NCBI GenBank assembly: GCA_963995505.1
Contig: OZ023180.1
Location: 15,266,689-15,330,688, forward strand
Length of the DNA stretch: 64,000 nucleotides
Origin: Hypericum androsaemum
Lineage: Eukaryota; Streptophyta; Magnoliopsida; Malpighiales; Hypericaceae
Reading direction: 5' to 3'
In this document: piece after piece, positions 1 to 11,170 of the stretch
Position numbering within the stretch: position 1 is the first letter of the stretch
Layout of the letters: every line of letters begins with the position of its first letter
Position numbers and translations under genes: made by a program
Notes under the pieces: model-generated
What the model was told of the DNA's origin: nothing
Database searches by the model: none
The model's input: only the letters and a program-made list of their open reading frames with translations

Positions 1-2008
1 GATTTTGATGGTCTCACTCTGCTCAAGGTTGGTCCCTCGGGTTTTATTGGAAACCTGACTGTAATTTCTTGTGCTCTGTTGGTCTGAGTCGGGTTGTCGC
101 TGTTTCGACAGGGTCGGGTTAGTACCAAAGAAGTTCTCGGGTTGCCCAGCTCTGATTTGGTGCCTGGTGTTTACGAAGGTTGGTCGGGACAATGCTTGTT
201 TGTCTGTTTGTTTGAGATTCATGTGTAGGTCTTCGAGAAAGACCTGTTAATGATAGTTCTTTACGTGCTTGGGTTGCAGGAGGGCTGAAACTTTGGGAAG
301 GCTCACTTGACCTGGTGAGAGCTCTTCAATCAGAGGTTAAAAGTGAACGGCTGTCTTTTACTGGAAAGCGCGTACTAGAGGTGGGAATCTATTTTTCCAG
401 GTGATTGCAATTGCTACAAACTTCTTTTTAATGGATGGATGTTATGGTGTTGCGGTCCTTGATTGGTCGGAATCAATTAATTCCTCACAGTTCAACCAGT
501 ATCTTTGAATTTGCCTGAATGTCTACCATTAGGGTCACATAACTAGCAGTAACAGTTGATCACAATTAAGTCAGGAGGCATAGAGAAAGTTGACCATTTT
601 GTTGAGAAGGTTCAACTCAAACATAAAGTAGCAGTTAAGAGACTCGTGAACTGGATTTTGAAACAAAACGCTTTAAGTTGGACAGCACCGTTCCTCCCCA
701 TTACTGTAAAGTATAACTTTGTTGTCCAAATTGTTCTGTCAAGAGAAATGAGATCGCTTAGGCATGGAGGAAAAATAAACAGTAGAAGCGTTGAGTGCAC
801 TTTGTGGGTGTCTGTAATTCTGCGGAAGCCTTATTTTCTGAATGTTGTGGTTGGGGAGAAGCTGTTTGTTTGTTGGAACCTCTTTTGTTAATTTTCATGT
901 TTGATTTCCTTACCTTGTTTTCCCTTGGTCCATGTGATGGTTCCTCAGCTTGGATGTGGTCATGGACTTCCTGGAATTTTCGCGTGCATAGAGGTAGCAT
1001 TTGTTACCTCCAGATGTCAATTATACATGACCACGATGAATAACTGGGGAAATTTGTCGGACTGACAGCCACTTTTGCTCAATTCCTTCTTGAATCAGGG
1101 TGCAAATGTGGTACATTTCCAGGATTTCAATGCAGAAGTCCTGAAACATCTCACTATTCCTAATACAAATGCCAATCTCTCGGAGAAACTTTCAGTTGCT
1201 TTGAATGAGAGTCGTCCTGATGCTGCGGTAGAGCTGCGGTACTTTGCCGGTTGCTGGAGTCAAATTCATCAAACTCTTCCACACATGCGCCATGACGACA
1301 TCTCTCTGGAGTCTGGCTCAGGGCGTACACAAGCTTCTGGCTATGATGTCATCTTGATGGCGGAAACTATTTATTCAGTTTCGGCTCAGCAGAGTCTCTA
1401 TGGACTAATTAAAAAGGTGTTGTCTCATGCACTTTGCTTTGCGCTTTTCTATCCCCATTAATACTTATTGTCCTTGGTTGTATACTTCTCTTACAGTGTG
1501 TGAGCATCCCTGAGGGAATTGTATACCTAGCTGCCAAAAAACATTATTTTGGAGTTGGCGGAGGAACACAACAGTTCCTGTCTATGGTTGAGGAAGATGG
1601 TGAGTGAGACCCTTTTGGATTTTAGCCTTTGGTTATTTTGTTTCGCCTGCTCCTTTGAATGAGATCTTCTCCATCACAGTCGTCGCTTTCTTTATTTATC
1701 TCATGTTCTTATTTCTATTCGCGTCATATGTGAGAATCTGACTGCAACCAACTTTAGATTGATGGTTAGTGTCATTAATACTTCCATCGACTCAATGTGT
1801 TTTTTATTTTGGGGGTGGCACTGGTGTTCCCTACTTTAGATTTGATGCAAATGCTGCTGTAAAGATATGTTGGCACTGATCTCGGTTTAAACATTGATAA
1901 CACAACATCCTGTTCCTGGAAGCAGGTTTCATGGTGCCTAGCCTGGTTGCTGAAGTTGCAAACGGCTTTTCGAATGTTCGAGAGGTGTGGAAGCTTTCAG
2001 TTAAGTAG
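1..2008 (+). CDS. METTL18: METTL18-like protein-histidine N-methyltransferase, 3' part
   Basis: SAM-dependent methyltransferase of the seven-beta-strand class, similar to METTL18/Hpm1, which methylate a histidine in ribosomal protein uL3. Seven exons are readable and phase-consistent: 1-27 (enters from outside the window), 112-178, 280-380, 949-993, 1099-1416, 1497-1599 and 1926-2008, ending in TAG; together 247 residues. Seen: the family segment YEGGLKLWE across the 178/280 junction, SAM-binding motif I VLELGCGHGLPG across the 380/949 junction, the acidic-loop region VVHFQDFNAEVL, and YDVILMAETIYS. The 568-bp intron at 381-948 contains only chance frames. The N-terminus is missing, so the start cannot be judged. 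The class assignment is firm; the uL3 substrate is inferred from the animal and yeast family. Confidence 0.88.
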
Positions 2009-3013
2009 AATAATATGTTTGGTTCATTCCTGTAATACATACAGACCGACCAATGCTCCTGCTTGTTGATCTCAATATTATAATTTTGTTCAAGTTTGTT
2101 CCAGGCCAATCCTTTCTTGCTTCTATTCTATGCATGTTTTACACCCTCTGCTTAATTTTTTTTGAGACTGCTCTATGGAATTGGTAAACTTCTGGAGATT
2201 TATCACTTAAAGAAGCTCATTAGCAATAGTTCGAACTTACAACTGATCCATAAAATTTCTTCGGTAGAAAATTGCATGCATTTATCCTAGTTTCTTGTAC
2301 CATCCTTTACATAAAGATGTGGATTACTCTGCTTTGTCCTTGTCATCGCGTTCGGTTTACCCCTTCTTTCTTTGCATTCAGTCGATAAGCTGTCAATCAC
2401 TTAGAATCTCATCTTATGTTCGAGGATGCGGTCCAGTAGCTTCGATAGGGCCTAGCTATATTTCGCATCAGTTGCATAATTTGTTTTGGATAGTGCAGAA
2501 GTTAGAAAATATTCAAGTTATGTGCTGTGTGATTATGACCTGCAGACATGTGTGGTTCCCAGGCTGGATTACCAAAAGGAACTTCCTTTTAAAAGGTAGG
2601 GATATTGATTGTTCTCTCTCCACTCAGTTGCAGCCTCATGTGTCCTAACTCAAAAGCGAGGGGATCTCATCATTGGACCAATTGAACGCTACAAGCGATA
2701 GAAAAGTAGCCGTGGCTGGGAATTGGACAAAAAATGCAGCTAGCATATCACCTTTAAGCTTAATGTATTCAATTACCTGGTATTTGGTCGCTCACTTGAA
2801 CAATCTCTACCAGTTGATCTACGTGTTTGTTGGCGAGCAGGTCTTTCATGAGAAAAGAGCATCAGCTGCATTTCCTTGGAGTTGAAGCAAAATCCATAGA
2901 ACAATATTTTGAACATTCATATCAAGTGTTGCAAGTGATTAATGACTGTATCGGTGAAACTTACTGAAGACAAACTTGTATACAACAAACACAAGGTGGT
3001 AGGTAATCAAACT
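2009..3013. other. Convergent spacer between the methyltransferase and RALF genes
   Basis: About 1 kb that must hold the 3' UTRs of the two converging genes. Reading frames of 70-117 codons occur on the plus strand at 2295-2885, but they show no recognisable motif and no plausible splice partner, so I regard them as chance. No repeat was noticed. Confidence 0.5.
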
Positions 3014-3343
3014 TCATGCCGACCGACAACGATAGTACTTGGAACAACCTCGGTTGTAAGGATTAGAAGAGGGAGGCAGACATCCACTGCTACTATAAGC
3101 CTCACCACTTGCCCCTGCATGGCAAACAGGTTCATCCCTCTTCAGGGCACCAGGGGAAATGTACTTCTGCTGCTCAAGGAACCTCCTGCCAACTTCGGTC
3201 GCCATCAAGCTCTCATAGTACTCGTCGAAGCACTCGGCCATGGATCGGTTGCATGCGTTCCCGGTGGACGTGACCTCGTTGGTGTGATACATGATGCTTA
3301 GGAGGAGGAAGAGGATGAGATGGTGGAGTGGCTGGTGCTCCAT
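3014..3343 (-). CDS. RALF: RALF (rapid alkalinization factor) preproprotein
   Basis: Single-exon gene for a 109-residue secreted peptide hormone precursor; RALFs signal through FERONIA-type receptor kinases in the apoplast. Seen in order: a hydrophobic signal peptide (about residues 5-27), a short propeptide, the subtilase processing motif RRFL at about residue 53, then the mature peptide with YISPGALKRDEPVC, YNRGCSKYYRCR and four cysteines in the family spacing. The start ATG at 3343 is the first in frame and directly precedes the signal peptide; the stop is TGA at 3014-3016. Length suits the family (usually 80-130). One oddity: the mature N-terminus reads YISP, whereas most canonical members have YISY. 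Family membership is secure; which paralogue it is cannot be said. Confidence 0.93.
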   Translation of the reverse strand: MEHQPLHHLILFLLLSIMYHTNEVTSTGNACNRSMAECFDEYYESLMATEVGRRFLEQQKYISPGALKRDEPVCHAGASGEAYSSSGCLPPSSNPYNRGCSKYYRCRSA

Positions 3344-4673
3344 TGTTGTTGTTTGGCTTTAGTTTCAGTTGCTTGATAAATAAGAGTTGGTGGAGAGCCT
3401 TCTTTTGATAGTGGAAGCCGCATTAGCTATAGAAGGGAACCGCACTTCACCAAACAGTAGTACAGAACCATTCGCCAATCATTGCTCACGTTTTTTTTTT
3501 CTCAATCAGTTGACGGTATTAGGGATGGCAATACCTCATAGATTAGACCCCTAATCCTACGGGTATGTTGGGTACAATGGCATGAAGGAACATTTAAAAA
3601 TTTAGGTTCGAGTTCCGATAGGATTCATATAAATTTAGATTCATTCATAGTCCATTTATAGACCCATAAAATGAGACTATTGTATTTAGACCCGGATAGA
3701 TTAAATAAATATAATTTTCTCCATAAACCCTATAACTTTTACATGACATTTAACATCAAAATATAAGATCACATTCTCAACTTAAAATTAACTATTAATA
3801 TTTTATATCATATAGTCTTTAAGAGTAAGTGTATTTTTTTGATAGTTTACATTAAAAAGTTAAAAATTAAAATCAATGAATAGGACATGAATATTGGATT
3901 AGACCCCAAAGGTCCGAATGATTTGTGTGCGGATCTTTACGTGAAAAATTCTCAGAATTTAATGAACTCTTACCTACTGTATCCTACTCATTCTAACTCT
4001 AATCTTATGAACTCTCACCCTACCGAACCCTACCAATTGCTTTGATGTTTCTTTTCTTTGTTATATTGAGTTCAAGCACAAATTAGTGACCAAGAATTAT
4101 CGATGATCACAGAAGAATGATAAAACGGAAATAAATTATATTTTGCTCCTGTCTCTCTTTCAAACTACAAAAATCCTACCATCTTTAGAAAACACACTTT
4201 TCTTCAAGGGTCGTGCGTGGGCTTCTTTCAAATTTATATTTTGTCCACAAAATACATCTTTATCATGGATTCGCCAAACCACTCATCTGAAGATCATCAT
4301 ACTATTAGAAGATCTGGTCGAGAAAATACAAACTGACTATTTGAAAATCATCTCCAAAAATGTCTCCACCCAAATAATATATCATCGAGCATCCAAGGCT
4401 CACAGGTTTAAACTAATAATGCAGATGTGAGATATAAGAAAGTAAAAGTCTGTAACTTGTTAAGAGAATGTTAAAAATAATATGTCTAGATTGGTACCTG
4501 GTTTTCACAAAGACACAACTAAAAACTCACATTGCAGAACCACTCTGCAACAGTTTGATTGAAATTACAGCCAACAGCTTTTCTTTATTAAAAGAAGATA
4601 ATATTACTGCTGCATTATTTGGGGACCTTTGTAACTGATGTTCCCAGGTAGCCCTCAGAAGCAGGTACATCAA
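3344..4673. other. RALF promoter side and AT-rich spacer with a possible hAT-like relic
   Basis: 3344-3480 is the 5' flank of RALF. From about 3525 to 4045 the sequence is very AT-rich, beginning near gggatggcaat and ending in repeated ccctacc-type tracts, the style of degraded hAT-type repeats in plants; a similar style recurs near 50990-51130. I could not define termini or a target duplication. 4550-4673 is the 3' UTR side of the next gene. No convincing coding sequence is present. Confidence 0.4.
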
Positions 4674-7643
4674 TCAAATCCATATATCGGAAGTGCAATC
4701 GCCGCCGGGGTACCTCATCTCGTGGGCCAAAGCAGGACCGTCGGGTTCGGCAGCAAAGTCGACGTAGAAGTTGGGGTTTATTGCAAGTCCACCTTTTTCT
4801 GTGTCTACATCTAGCTGCAACATGTGGGATCCTTTCTCCATGAGCTCCGGATAGAACTGGCGGTCCCAGGCGCTGAAGAGCGAGTTGGTGACGTAAAGCC
4901 GCTTCCCATCTAGACTTAGCTGGATCATCTGCGGCCCTCCTCTCAACCTATTTCCCTACATAAGAATACGATGGATGGAGGTCAATAATGATTCGTATCG
5001 AGTATTCTGGTTTATTATTCTGCTGCTGCATTTGGGTGAAAACTGAACATAACATAACCAACTTCGCAACAAATATCTGATATGTGAAACACATTTAGCA
5101 TCTGAGCAACTTTAAAATTGACGGTCATAACCCCGATGAAGGAAATCGTTTGATACCTTGATCTCCGGAACATCAAACTGTGAGGTGCTGCCATCCTCAG
5201 CCTCGACAAATACAGCGCTGCCTTTCTGTATTTGTCCACCAACCCAGACCTGCCCTGTCAACACAGGGTTTGCAGGGTCCTCTATATTGTACTGCCTGAC
5301 ATCTCCATGAAGCCAGTTGACAAAGTACAGGAAACGGTCATCAAGCGAGATCAGAAAATCAGTTATGAGCCCCGGCATTTCTGGAAGAATCCAGTTTTTC
5401 ACCGTCAAGGGTTTTACTGAAATCGCCACCTGTGCAGTCGATGTGGATAATGAGGCAAAGTGGTGCTCAACAAAGTCATTCAAAATTGTACAGCAAAATT
5501 GGTTGTAAGTTTTTGTACAGCAACATATATATACCTCATGTCCCCATGATCCGTCGTGGTTCTTAAAGAACCGTACCATGTTACTTGATAAAGCACATCC
5601 AACATATCCTGTGTCCTTGGAAGGTTCGTGCAAGAACCTTATCTGCATTTCGGTGTTGCAGCACGGGGGAAACCATATCATTCAATTTACAAATAAAGAT
5701 CATTTAAAAGGAAAACAGCAAAGAGATACTGTTAGGACATCAGATTGACGTGTGATCAATTTACTTGCGCGGCCTAAATATGAATGTGGGAGCACCCACA
5801 TCATGCAATAATCCCAATCTTCAACCTTACCTCCAATGGTATAAGCCCCGTATCGCCAAGATCCATTGTCTGCTTGAGTTCACCGTCTGGCCAGCTATAG
5901 ACATGCAGATGCCTCCCATAAAGACCATCTGCGACATGTTGGAGATCAAAGCCCTTGGAGAAAGCCAAGGGAGCTGCCCAGGATGAGCTTATCATTGTTT
6001 TATGTCGGGGTTGGTACCAATAATCATAGCCAAACAGAGGGCTATGCCCTGGCTTCTCCCATCTGATGGACAATAGATAATTTTAGTATTTCTTTGCAGG
6101 TTGAGCTCATGGCACAAAATAATTCAGGAGAAGACCGAGACATATTACCTTCCTTTGACATTGAAATCTGAATCAAGCAAAAGAAATCCATTGCCCTTCG
6201 CATTGCCATCCTTGTCACCGAGGCAGGAGACCATAATATCACCAGAAGCAAGGCAATGGGCTGTGTGAGGATAAGCTAGCCCTGTTTTTTCTACAATGTC
6301 TTCGGGCTCCACAACTTTGTGTAAAGAGGGAGCCTTTGGGTCCTTCAGGGTGTCAACTGCGTATATGCGGCCAGATCTGAAGCAAATGCAGAGAGTTACT
6401 CGAACATAGTATTGCACAACACATAATTAAGTACTTGCAGTTTCAGACAACACATAAAGACGACATCAAATGATCGATATGGAGATGGAACTGAGCCAAA
6501 AGAAGGAAACGGCATAAGAAAGCCAAATCCATAACTCAATATGAACCAGAGTAGATACAAAGGGCTGCCTTAGTTCTCTACCCATAAAGGAAATCTAATT
6601 GGGCACCACTTCAACAACGATAATCCCGAGTCCGGCCCACATACGCGTTATATACTTGCAGATGATTCAAGCCTGACAGGGATGCAGTCAGTCACTTCCT
6701 GATAAATCGATGATGATGCATACCCGTATAATTCTTTTCAGAAGAATACCAGGTTGCTACATCACAATCAACAAGCCAAGGGGTTATCTCTATAAAACTA
6801 AAAACAAAGCGAAATCTCTTACATCAGAGATGGCAGGACCAAAAATCGCCGAGATGCACCGGGGTCTCCATGACAAGAGCTGCAAGAATTCCACCCCGAA
6901 TGATGCAGTTCGTCCCCTATATTTGGCATCGGTAGCCTGTGGATGACTTTCGAGAAACTAGGCGAGTTTGGATCAACATCGACCGTTGCTAGATAATCAG
7001 GCTTCTCTATTCCAGTACCTGCAGATATTGGCATGCAACGAACCGATACATCCAATATCAAAACTCCGAATCTTCAAAATTGTAATAAACACTCATCCAT
7101 CTTGAGAAATTAGAAGAAATTACCACAACCCTGAAAAAATACCTATATAAAAAAAAACCCTAAAAATAATACAAACTTACTAAACAATATTGGCCACCTT
7201 TTCAAACTGGATCCTTCCCTTCACCTCTGGTATGGCCATAAATCCCTAACCCCAAATCTGAGGCTGATGAGAGAAATATCACTCAACAAACTTTTTCTTA
7301 AAGAACCAACAAAACTGATCATGCAAAACTTGAACACAGCCAACAAACATAAATTAAAAAACTCAACAGAGATCTGAATCCAACAAGAACCATCTTTGAC
7401 TTGCATGATTAACAACAACAATAGTGTGCACCACAAAGAACAAGATCCAATCTTTAACCCAAAAAGAAGGTGCAAATTCCGAACCAAGGTGGAAACCCAA
7501 CAAAGGTGGAGACTTTACTCACCGGTGTAGACGCAGGTGACATAGACAAGAGACTCCCTAGGGCCAGACATGGCATCAAGGGGGGTGGCATATCCAGGCC
7601 CCACCTTGCTCTTACAGCAACCAGCACTAATACTATCTCCCCC

Positions 7644-7646
<3 letters not shown>
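4674..7646 (-). CDS. SBP1: Selenium-binding protein / methanethiol oxidase (SBP56 family)
   Basis: Complete gene, seven exons on the minus strand: 7523-7646, 6823-7018, 6149-6376, 5831-6062, 5535-5642, 5157-5429, 4674-4955. Phases join exactly to 480 codons plus TGA; Arabidopsis SBP1 is about 490 residues. SBP56 proteins bind selenium and, in characterised relatives, oxidise methanethiol; plant SBP1 is linked to sulfur and heavy-metal stress. Seen: a cysteine pair at 10-11, the conserved [14 protein letters not shown] at residues 80-93 with the C-x-x-[34 protein letters not shown] across a splice site, [20 protein letters not shown], and the C-terminus [11 protein letters not shown]. The start ATG at 7646 follows a CT-rich leader; its frame is fixed by the splice into exon 2. 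All introns are GT-AG. Confidence 0.95.

Positions 7647-7681
<35 letters not shown>
7647..7681. repeat. (TC)n microsatellite in the SBP1 5' leader
   Basis: An uninterrupted TC run of about 17 units directly upstream of the SBP1 start codon; on the gene's strand it reads GA. GA/CT runs are common in plant 5' UTRs. It is expected to be length-polymorphic. Confidence 0.9.
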
Positions 7682-7682
<1 letters not shown>

Positions 7683-7810
7683 AAGTTCCAAACTTTTTGA
7701 GCTGAGTGCAATCAACACAATAAGTGCGGTACTGTTGGTTGCCGAGGAAGGGAACTGATAAATATGGGTTCGACACGACAGCCACTCCAACGGGACTATC
7801 CTTGTCCGTT

Positions 7811-7818
7811 TATATATA
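7811..7818 (-). promoter_or_regulatory. Candidate TATA box of SBP1
   Basis: TATATATA on the minus strand about 165 bp upstream of the SBP1 ATG, the only strong TATA element between that ATG and 7900. The transcription start would lie near 7785. This is position-based inference. Confidence 0.5.
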
Positions 7819-8304
7819 TTTAGCGGGATTTGGACGATGATGACGATGATGCTGAGGTGGCGAGAGAAGAGAAACAAAAAAAAAAGGGTATGGGGCCTTT
7901 TTGTTGGCATTGTTCAACGTGTCCAGGATCGATGAATCCTATAGAATCTCAATCCCATACGCCTCGTAACTTTTTTTCTCGAATTTAGTTTTGTTAAATA
8001 CGGAAATCTTATAAAATTAATTGCATTAGCTTATTTTGTCATGCAACATATTAGTAAGTATTGAACTTGGTATTCCACTTTCTTATTATTTTCGTCTAAT
8101 TGAATATTTTGGAAATATATATAAGTTTATAAAGAAAAAAATTGTTTGACCACTTAACTCGAAAGGATGGTCAACGAAACTAGATTAGTGTTGTTGGCCC
8201 TAGCAGCAAGAATCAGACAATACAAAAATGGATTAGCAGGGTTCGCATGCGTGAAAGCATTTTTAATATTGGTTTATAAAGGAGCAATTTGGAAAATGCA
8301 AAAT

Positions 8305-8490
8305 TATATTGCATTCGATGATACACATTATATGGCGTTCGGTGATATAGATTATTTGGCGTCCGGTGGTACACATTGTTGGCGTTCATTGGTACACATT
8401 ATATGATGTTCGGTGGTACACCATGTTGGCGTTTGGCTGTACACATTATATGGCATTCAGTGATACACTATGTTGCGTTCGGTGGTACCA
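8305..8490. repeat. Degenerate minisatellite, unit about 30 bp
   Basis: Five to six imperfect tandem units built on ggcgttcggtggtacacatt-like sequence, differing by point changes. The frames across it (8167-8554) are generated by the repeat and are not genes. Function unknown. Confidence 0.75.
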
Positions 8491-8780
8491 TAATTACATA
8501 ATTAATAATATAATCATAATTAATAATTGTTTTGATTATAGAAAAGTCTCATAATTTCTGGAATATCTTCTTATTGGAAAATGAGGCTCATTGATGAAAA
8601 TAATAGAAATCTTCTTGATAGATAATTCATTGTTGAATAAAGACATCTTTAAAGAAAATAATTAATATTTTGTCTTGTAGAGAAATAAATAACACGCGTG
8701 TTCTCAAAATGCTCTTGTACTTACCAACCGTAAGATCAAAAGTGATGCGTACTCCAACCTTGATTATCGATCCAAAATTC

Positions 8781-9462
8781 TAAGGGTGAGTATCCGAATT
8801 CGGATAATCCGAATTTTTTATTATCCAAAATTAATATTTTTGATCCGAATTCGAATCCGAAATCTGAAATATCTAAAATTATTTTGAATTCGAACTCGGA
8901 TAATCCGAATTATCCGAATTTTAAGTCCATGGCCTGCGGAGACGACCACGATTCGATCGGAGGTGCTGCGTGCACCAAAGGGGTGACCGGCGGTGTTGCA
9001 AAACTTTAATTAGGATTTCAATATGATTTTATTGATTTTTGCTCTGATCTCTCTCGACTTTCCAGTTTCCTCGACCCCAACTTGCTTTCTTATTTTATTT
9101 AGGGGTTCTGACTTTTAGTGGGCTTTGTTTTTGTTTAATTTTATTTAGGGTCAACCGTGCGTAAGCACTTGTAGTGTAAATTACAATATAATATATGTAT
9201 TTAGGGTCAGCCCCATCTTCCAATATATTAATATATTATATATGTATTAAAATCGGCCCAGCCCACTATAATTCCCAACTTCTAAGCGTATAATATATTA
9301 TATATGTATTAAAATTTTTGGATATTTGGATAAACCAAATATATATTTTTCTATTCAAATCTGAATCTAAAATAAAAATTTTAGATAGCCCAAATCCGAA
9401 TCCAAAAAAAAATTCAGATTTCAAATTTGAATATTAAATATTAAATTTTTTGCTCACCCTTA
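8781..9462. mobile_element. Non-autonomous hAT-type element with perfect 8-bp TSD
   Basis: 682-bp element with matching termini taagggtgag ... ctcaccctta, flanked on both sides by the perfect 8-bp direct repeat caaaattc (8773-8780 and 9463-9470). An 8-bp target duplication and short terminal inverted repeats are the hAT signature. The subterminal zones are rich in atccgaatt repeats in both orientations; a GC-richer core at about 8930-9000 may be acquired sequence. No transposase frame is present, so it would need an enzyme supplied from elsewhere. Confidence 0.85.
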
Positions 9463-9470
9463 CAAAATTC

Positions 9471-10103
9471 AAACCAGATGATGCTGCCGACTCTATAATG
9501 ACGGCACCCAATCCAATGCTGCCGACTCTATAAAAATCTTGTTGGGTTTTGAATGAAAACTCAATGCAAGTCCAAAAGCAGTAAGGCCCAAAGTAGAGGC
9601 CCAAAGGGAGATGGTAGGTTGCAATCCCACATTGATTAGAGCAAGGAGGATTTCCTTGTTTATAAGGAATTCTCCTCCTTGCCTCTCAACTTGATTGGCT
9701 ACCCAAAAGGCTGACCCACCGCTAGTTGCCTGCGAGGACGGTGCGCATGGTGCATTGGACGCAGGTCGCAATGGGCGCTTTGTGGCGCACTTGGCACTTC
9801 GCACGTGCGCGCAGCCAGACAGCCTGTTGGCCAAGCAAACGCGTCCCATAAATAGGCGTCCCAACAGCATTTGCATCTCCAAGCATTGTTGTCTTCTCAT
9901 CTTCCCCCGTTCTTCACTTACAAAAGAGTCCGAAAGTTCTTGATCTTCTTCCCTAAACGTGAGATTTTCCGGGCTTGAATGAAAGATTATATGGGAAAAG
10001 GGCTCCCTCGACTGAAGTAAATCCTAATCAAGTACACCAACCCTCCGAAACAACAAATCTCAATTGCCGAACAAGAAATATCTATTCAAGGTAGTAAAAT
10101 GAA
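9471..10103. other. Spacer with an LTR-like segment
   Basis: About 9540-9960 begins tgttgggttttg and contains a short TATA-like stretch followed by a C/T-rich zone, reminiscent of a solo or truncated LTR. No second copy, primer site or target duplication was found, so the identification is weak. The minus-strand frame at 9493-9900 has no recognisable motif and is not called a gene. Confidence 0.3.
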
Positions 10104-11170
10104 ATATTTGGCCACAACACAAGCATTAATTTGGCAGATATCTCTGTACAATTTTCATCAAATATCATGATCTCGCTTATCGAGAAAACAGCCTAATTTT
10201 CGATGACTGTGTTACGCAGTCCTCTAATTTTGGGACAATACACATAAATTCTAAGTCAAATATAATTTTGTAAAAGGTGATAAATTTTTTTTACCACCGT
10301 CTCGCCCCGTTAGAGCGCCATTCGTGATAGGTGTCAATTTTTTTAATTAAATTAAAATAACTCTCTTTAATTTGTCCAAGTGCTTATTGATTGTGGTAGA
10401 CTATTAAAGACAGAAACAAGTGATCATTGCCAAAAAAAACACAGAAACAAGTGATTCGTGGGAGAGGGAGTGATTGCTCTCTTCGGGTATGGCTGTCCTG
10501 ATTCAAATTCTAAGGTATCATGTGAGCGGGGTTGAATTTAGTGGGGACAAGACTTATTCTCACTGAAATTGATCAAGTAATTATAACTATAGACACGGTT
10601 TTTTACGATTGTTAGATCTCTAGACACGATTTTAAATAAAATTTGATGGTCCAAATAAAATTCTCTCTGTAGGGACGATTTTTATGTTGTCTCCGCTCAA
10701 TCCAAAACCCACGTGAGCGGTCGTAGGCAATTATTGCCAGTGTCTTGTTTGTTCTTTTCCTTTGATAGACGGCAAGCTCACGAGTTGTGGAGCACAGAAA
10801 GTTTTAAGGATAATGTTCTTTTTTTTTCTGCGTGTGTAGACAAAAATTTTACTCCCCGCGAAATTGAGTAAAATTTTATTAAAGCTATATTCATTATTTT
10901 ATAATATCTGTACTTCAAAACCTCCATATAGAAAAATTTCATGTCAATAATATGTCCTCTGTGATCACGTATATTATTGCAGCTCTGACTAAAGTGTTAA
11001 TTTGAATTGTGTTTATCCTAATAAGGGGAAAGGAAACTTAATGGACTATTTTGACCCTTTTTAACTTGCAACAATATAAGTCGGTTATTCAAATTATCCT
11101 GTGCAGAAATTAACTGAGATGAATTAAACTGATTAAACTAGAAATTTCAAATGCAGCTGATTTAATATTA

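Noticed and set aside
556..1043. Overlapping frames on both strands between the first exons of the methyltransferase gene
   Set aside because: They lie in the 381-948 intron or cross exon borders out of frame and show no motif; the phase-consistent exon chain explains the region.
2295..2885. 117- and 70-codon plus-strand frames downstream of the methyltransferase
   Set aside because: No conserved motif, no splice continuity with the gene, which already ends naturally with a TAG after exon 7.
2942..3301. 119-codon plus-strand frame
   Set aside because: It is the antisense shadow of the RALF gene, whose signal peptide and cysteine pattern are convincing.
7454..7711. 85-codon minus-strand frame over the SBP1 first exon
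   Set aside because: It is in the wrong frame, opened by the GA repeat; the frame from ATG 7646 joins exon 2 correctly.
9493..9943. Antiparallel frames of 135 and 82 codons
   Set aside because: Opposing open frames in GC-richer non-coding DNA; no recognisable domain. Kept only as a possible LTR.
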